A stretch of 23,784 nt of DNA from JAICKM01 sp035693165. GTDB lineage: Bacteria; Chloroflexota; Chloroflexia; QHBQ01; JAICKM01. The stretch is from contig DASSGZ010000180.1 in assembly GCA_035693165.1 (NCBI GenBank), positions 1 through 23,784 on the forward strand. Reading direction: 5' to 3'. A program made the position numbers and the translations under genes. The stretch's first letter is position 1. Each line of letters starts with the position of its first letter. This document shows, piece after piece, positions 22,662 to 23,784 of this stretch. Under the pieces are notes generated by a model that was not told the origin of the DNA, made no database searches, and saw only the letters and a list, made by a program, of their open reading frames with translations.

Positions 22662-23444
22662 CTAGAACTGGCTGCCGGCCGGCGCGCCGCCGCGGATGCG
22701 TTCGCCGTAACGGCCCGCGGCGGCATTGGCGCGGATACGCAGCAGGCCGCGCAAGGCGCGCACGGCGTCGCGCAGGATACGGACCTTGGTGCCCCGCTCG
22801 TCGTGCCAGGTCACGGGCACTTCCTTGATGCGGTAGCCGCGCCGCTGGGCCAGGAACAGCACCTCGGCGTCGAAGCTGAAGTCGTTGATGCGCGCCCGGC
22901 GGAACAGGTCGTGCGCGGCCTGGCGGCTGAAGACCTTGAAGCCGCAGGTCACGTCGCTGATGTCGCGCGTCGCCAGCCGGTCGCTGAGCCAGGTGAAGAC
23001 TTTGCCCAACCGTTCGCGCCACCAGGGCTGGCGGCGGATCAGCACGGCGCCTTCCATCTTGCGCGAGCCGATCACCACGTCGTAACCCTCTTCCAGGCAA
23101 GGCCAGAACTTTTCCAGCTCCGCGGGCGGGGTCGAGAGATCGGCATCGGTGAACAGGACGAACTCGCCGCGGCTGGCCGGCATGCCGATGCGCAGCGCGT
23201 GGCCCTTGCCCTGGTTGGGCCGGGTCTCGATCACCCGATGCTGGGGCACCTGGGCCAGCAGCTCGCGGGCCAGGTCGGCGGTCCCATCCGCGCTCCCGTC
23301 GTCGACGGCGATCACCTCGTATGTATAGGGCTGCGCGGCCAGGTAGGCCAGAAGCGTGGGCAAGCTGTTGCGCATGCGCGCGGCCTCGTTGTACATGGGG
23401 ATGACGACCGAGAGCCGGGGCTCGGCCGGGATAGCTGCGGACAC
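22662..23444 (-). CDS. GT2-family glycosyltransferase, dolichyl/polyprenyl-phosphate sugar synthase type
   Basis: A 260-residue GT-A fold enzyme resembling DPM1/ALG5-type polyprenyl-phosphate glycosyltransferases. Motifs are SVVIPMYNEAARM, VDDGSADGT, NQGKGHALRIGM, the metal-binding FTDADLSTP (DxD), SDVTCGFKVFSR and FDAEVLFLAQRRGYRIKEVPVTW. It would place a sugar from a nucleotide donor onto an isoprenoid phosphate at the inner membrane face. No C-terminal membrane segments are present, as in the shortest members. I chose GTG at 23444 because AGGAGG lies five bases upstream; a TTG at 23462 would place this ribosome site inside the gene. It leads a two-gene operon with the epimerase. Confidence 0.92.
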   Translation of the reverse strand: MSAAIPAEPRLSVVIPMYNEAARMRNSLPTLLAYLAAQPYTYEVIAVDDGSADGTADLARELLAQVPQHRVIETRPNQGKGHALRIGMPASRGEFVLFTDADLSTPPAELEKFWPCLEEGYDVVIGSRKMEGAVLIRRQPWWRERLGKVFTWLSDRLATRDISDVTCGFKVFSRQAAHDLFRRARINDFSFDAEVLFLAQRRGYRIKEVPVTWHDERGTKVRILRDAVRALRGLLRIRANAAAGRYGERIRGGAPAGSQF

Positions 23445-23501
23445 AGAGACCTCCTGAAGCAATTAATACTTGGGCGCGGGGCTGCGAACGCGCCGTTTAG
23501 C

Positions 23502-23531
23502 AGCATACCATAACGACGGCGCGAGCGTCAA
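23502..23531 (-). promoter_or_regulatory. Promoter of the GT2-epimerase operon
   Basis: On the minus strand TTGACG (23531-23526), an 18-base spacer ending in TGG, and TATGCT (23507-23502) form a good extended -10 sigma-70 promoter. The predicted leader to the GTG at 23444 is about 50 bases. Confidence 0.65.
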
Positions 23532-23592
23532 GAAACGCCGAACCCGGTATCTGCTCGTAAATCGCCCGCGCAGTAGCCTATCCTCGCAGACC

Positions 23593-23670
23593 TGTCATTC
23601 TGAGCGGAGCGAAGAATCATCGTCTCGTTTGGGGCGAAAGACGAGACTCTTCGTTGCGCTCAGCGTGACA
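23593..23670. repeat. Dispersed inverted-repeat element
   Basis: The left arm begins TGTCATTCTGAGCGGAGCG (23593) and the right arm ends with the imperfect complement of this sequence at 23670; 20 of 26 arm bases match by eye. The centre also contains paired bits (CGTCT...AGACG). The translated string CHSERSEES is a well-known trace of such elements in many bacterial genomes, so the open frame across it is not a gene. Confidence 0.7.
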
Positions 23671-23712
23671 CACCTGGGTTAGCGAACCGGCACGTCTCAT
23701 CCTTCCCACGCT

Positions 23713-23784
23713 TCACGGGGCGGGCGCGGTCTGGGCGGCGATGAGCGCGGCCAGGGTGGGGTATTCGACCATGCGCCCGGCTTC
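23713..23784 (-). CDS. C-terminal end of an unidentified protein, cut by window
   Basis: An open minus-strand frame enters from the right edge and ends at a TGA (23715-23713), giving 23 residues: EAGRMVEYPTLAALIAAQ then TAPAP. Codon use is GC-rich at third positions like the neighbours, which suggests a real gene end, but it is too short to name. Confidence 0.4.
   Translation of the reverse strand, partial: EAGRMVEYPTLAALIAAQTAPAP

Noticed and set aside
23470..23682. 70-codon open frame at the right edge
   Set aside because: It translates a dispersed repeat (CHSERSEES string) and has no start signal.

Overview
The window is GC-rich, gene-dense bacterial chromosome. I infer a Chloroflexota-like bacterium from an archaeal-type ATP-dependent DNA ligase, a secreted protein with a Pro/Thr-rich linker followed by Fn3-like modules, CehA-type and SRPBCC proteins in short operons, and many GC-rich palindromic repeats placed just after genes. 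No rRNA or single-copy marker is present, so this assignment is tentative. There is one tRNA gene. I saw no CRISPR array, transposase, integrase or phage gene.

Left part (1-6830): the C-terminal part of a C39-like papain-fold peptidase is followed by an MFS transporter. The 3' end of the transporter frame overlaps a consensus sigma-70 promoter (TTGACA-17-TATAGT). That promoter leads through an attenuator-like leader into a two-domain, catalytically degenerate E1/ThiF-like protein. Convergent to this gene, and sharing its stop-codon bases, is a tightly packed minus-strand operon: ATP-dependent DNA ligase, SRPBCC protein, an unrecognised 110-residue protein and a coiled-coil protein.

Middle part (6830-13040): an FAH-family hydrolase and a DinB-family protein form a plus-strand pair. 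Two palindromic repeats and a strong bidirectional terminator separate them from a minus-strand DEAD-box helicase whose box reads DEVD. A relatively AT-rich gene-free stretch precedes a ChaB-family gene. A secreted Fn3-type protein on the minus strand has a long leader that can fold into a pseudoknotted RNA, which I could not assign to a known class. Divergent from it is tRNA-Glu(CUC) with its own promoter and terminator.

Right part (13040-23784): a CehA/McbA-type PHP hydrolase lies just after the tRNA terminator, followed by a CPA1 Na+/H+ antiporter. A surface-glycan cluster comes next: a flippase-like integral membrane protein, two GT4 glycosyltransferases and a polysaccharide pyruvyl transferase, with the last three genes overlapping or nearly so. 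After four palindromic repeats, a convergent minus-strand pair encodes a GT2 polyprenyl-phosphate-type glycosyltransferase and an NDP-sugar epimerase carrying a Cys-rich insert. Together these genes look like assembly of a pyruvylated envelope polysaccharide, with sugar-nucleotide supply, lipid-linked sugar transfer, chain extension and pyruvylation represented. The right edge holds a second kind of dispersed inverted repeat and the last 23 codons of a minus-strand gene.
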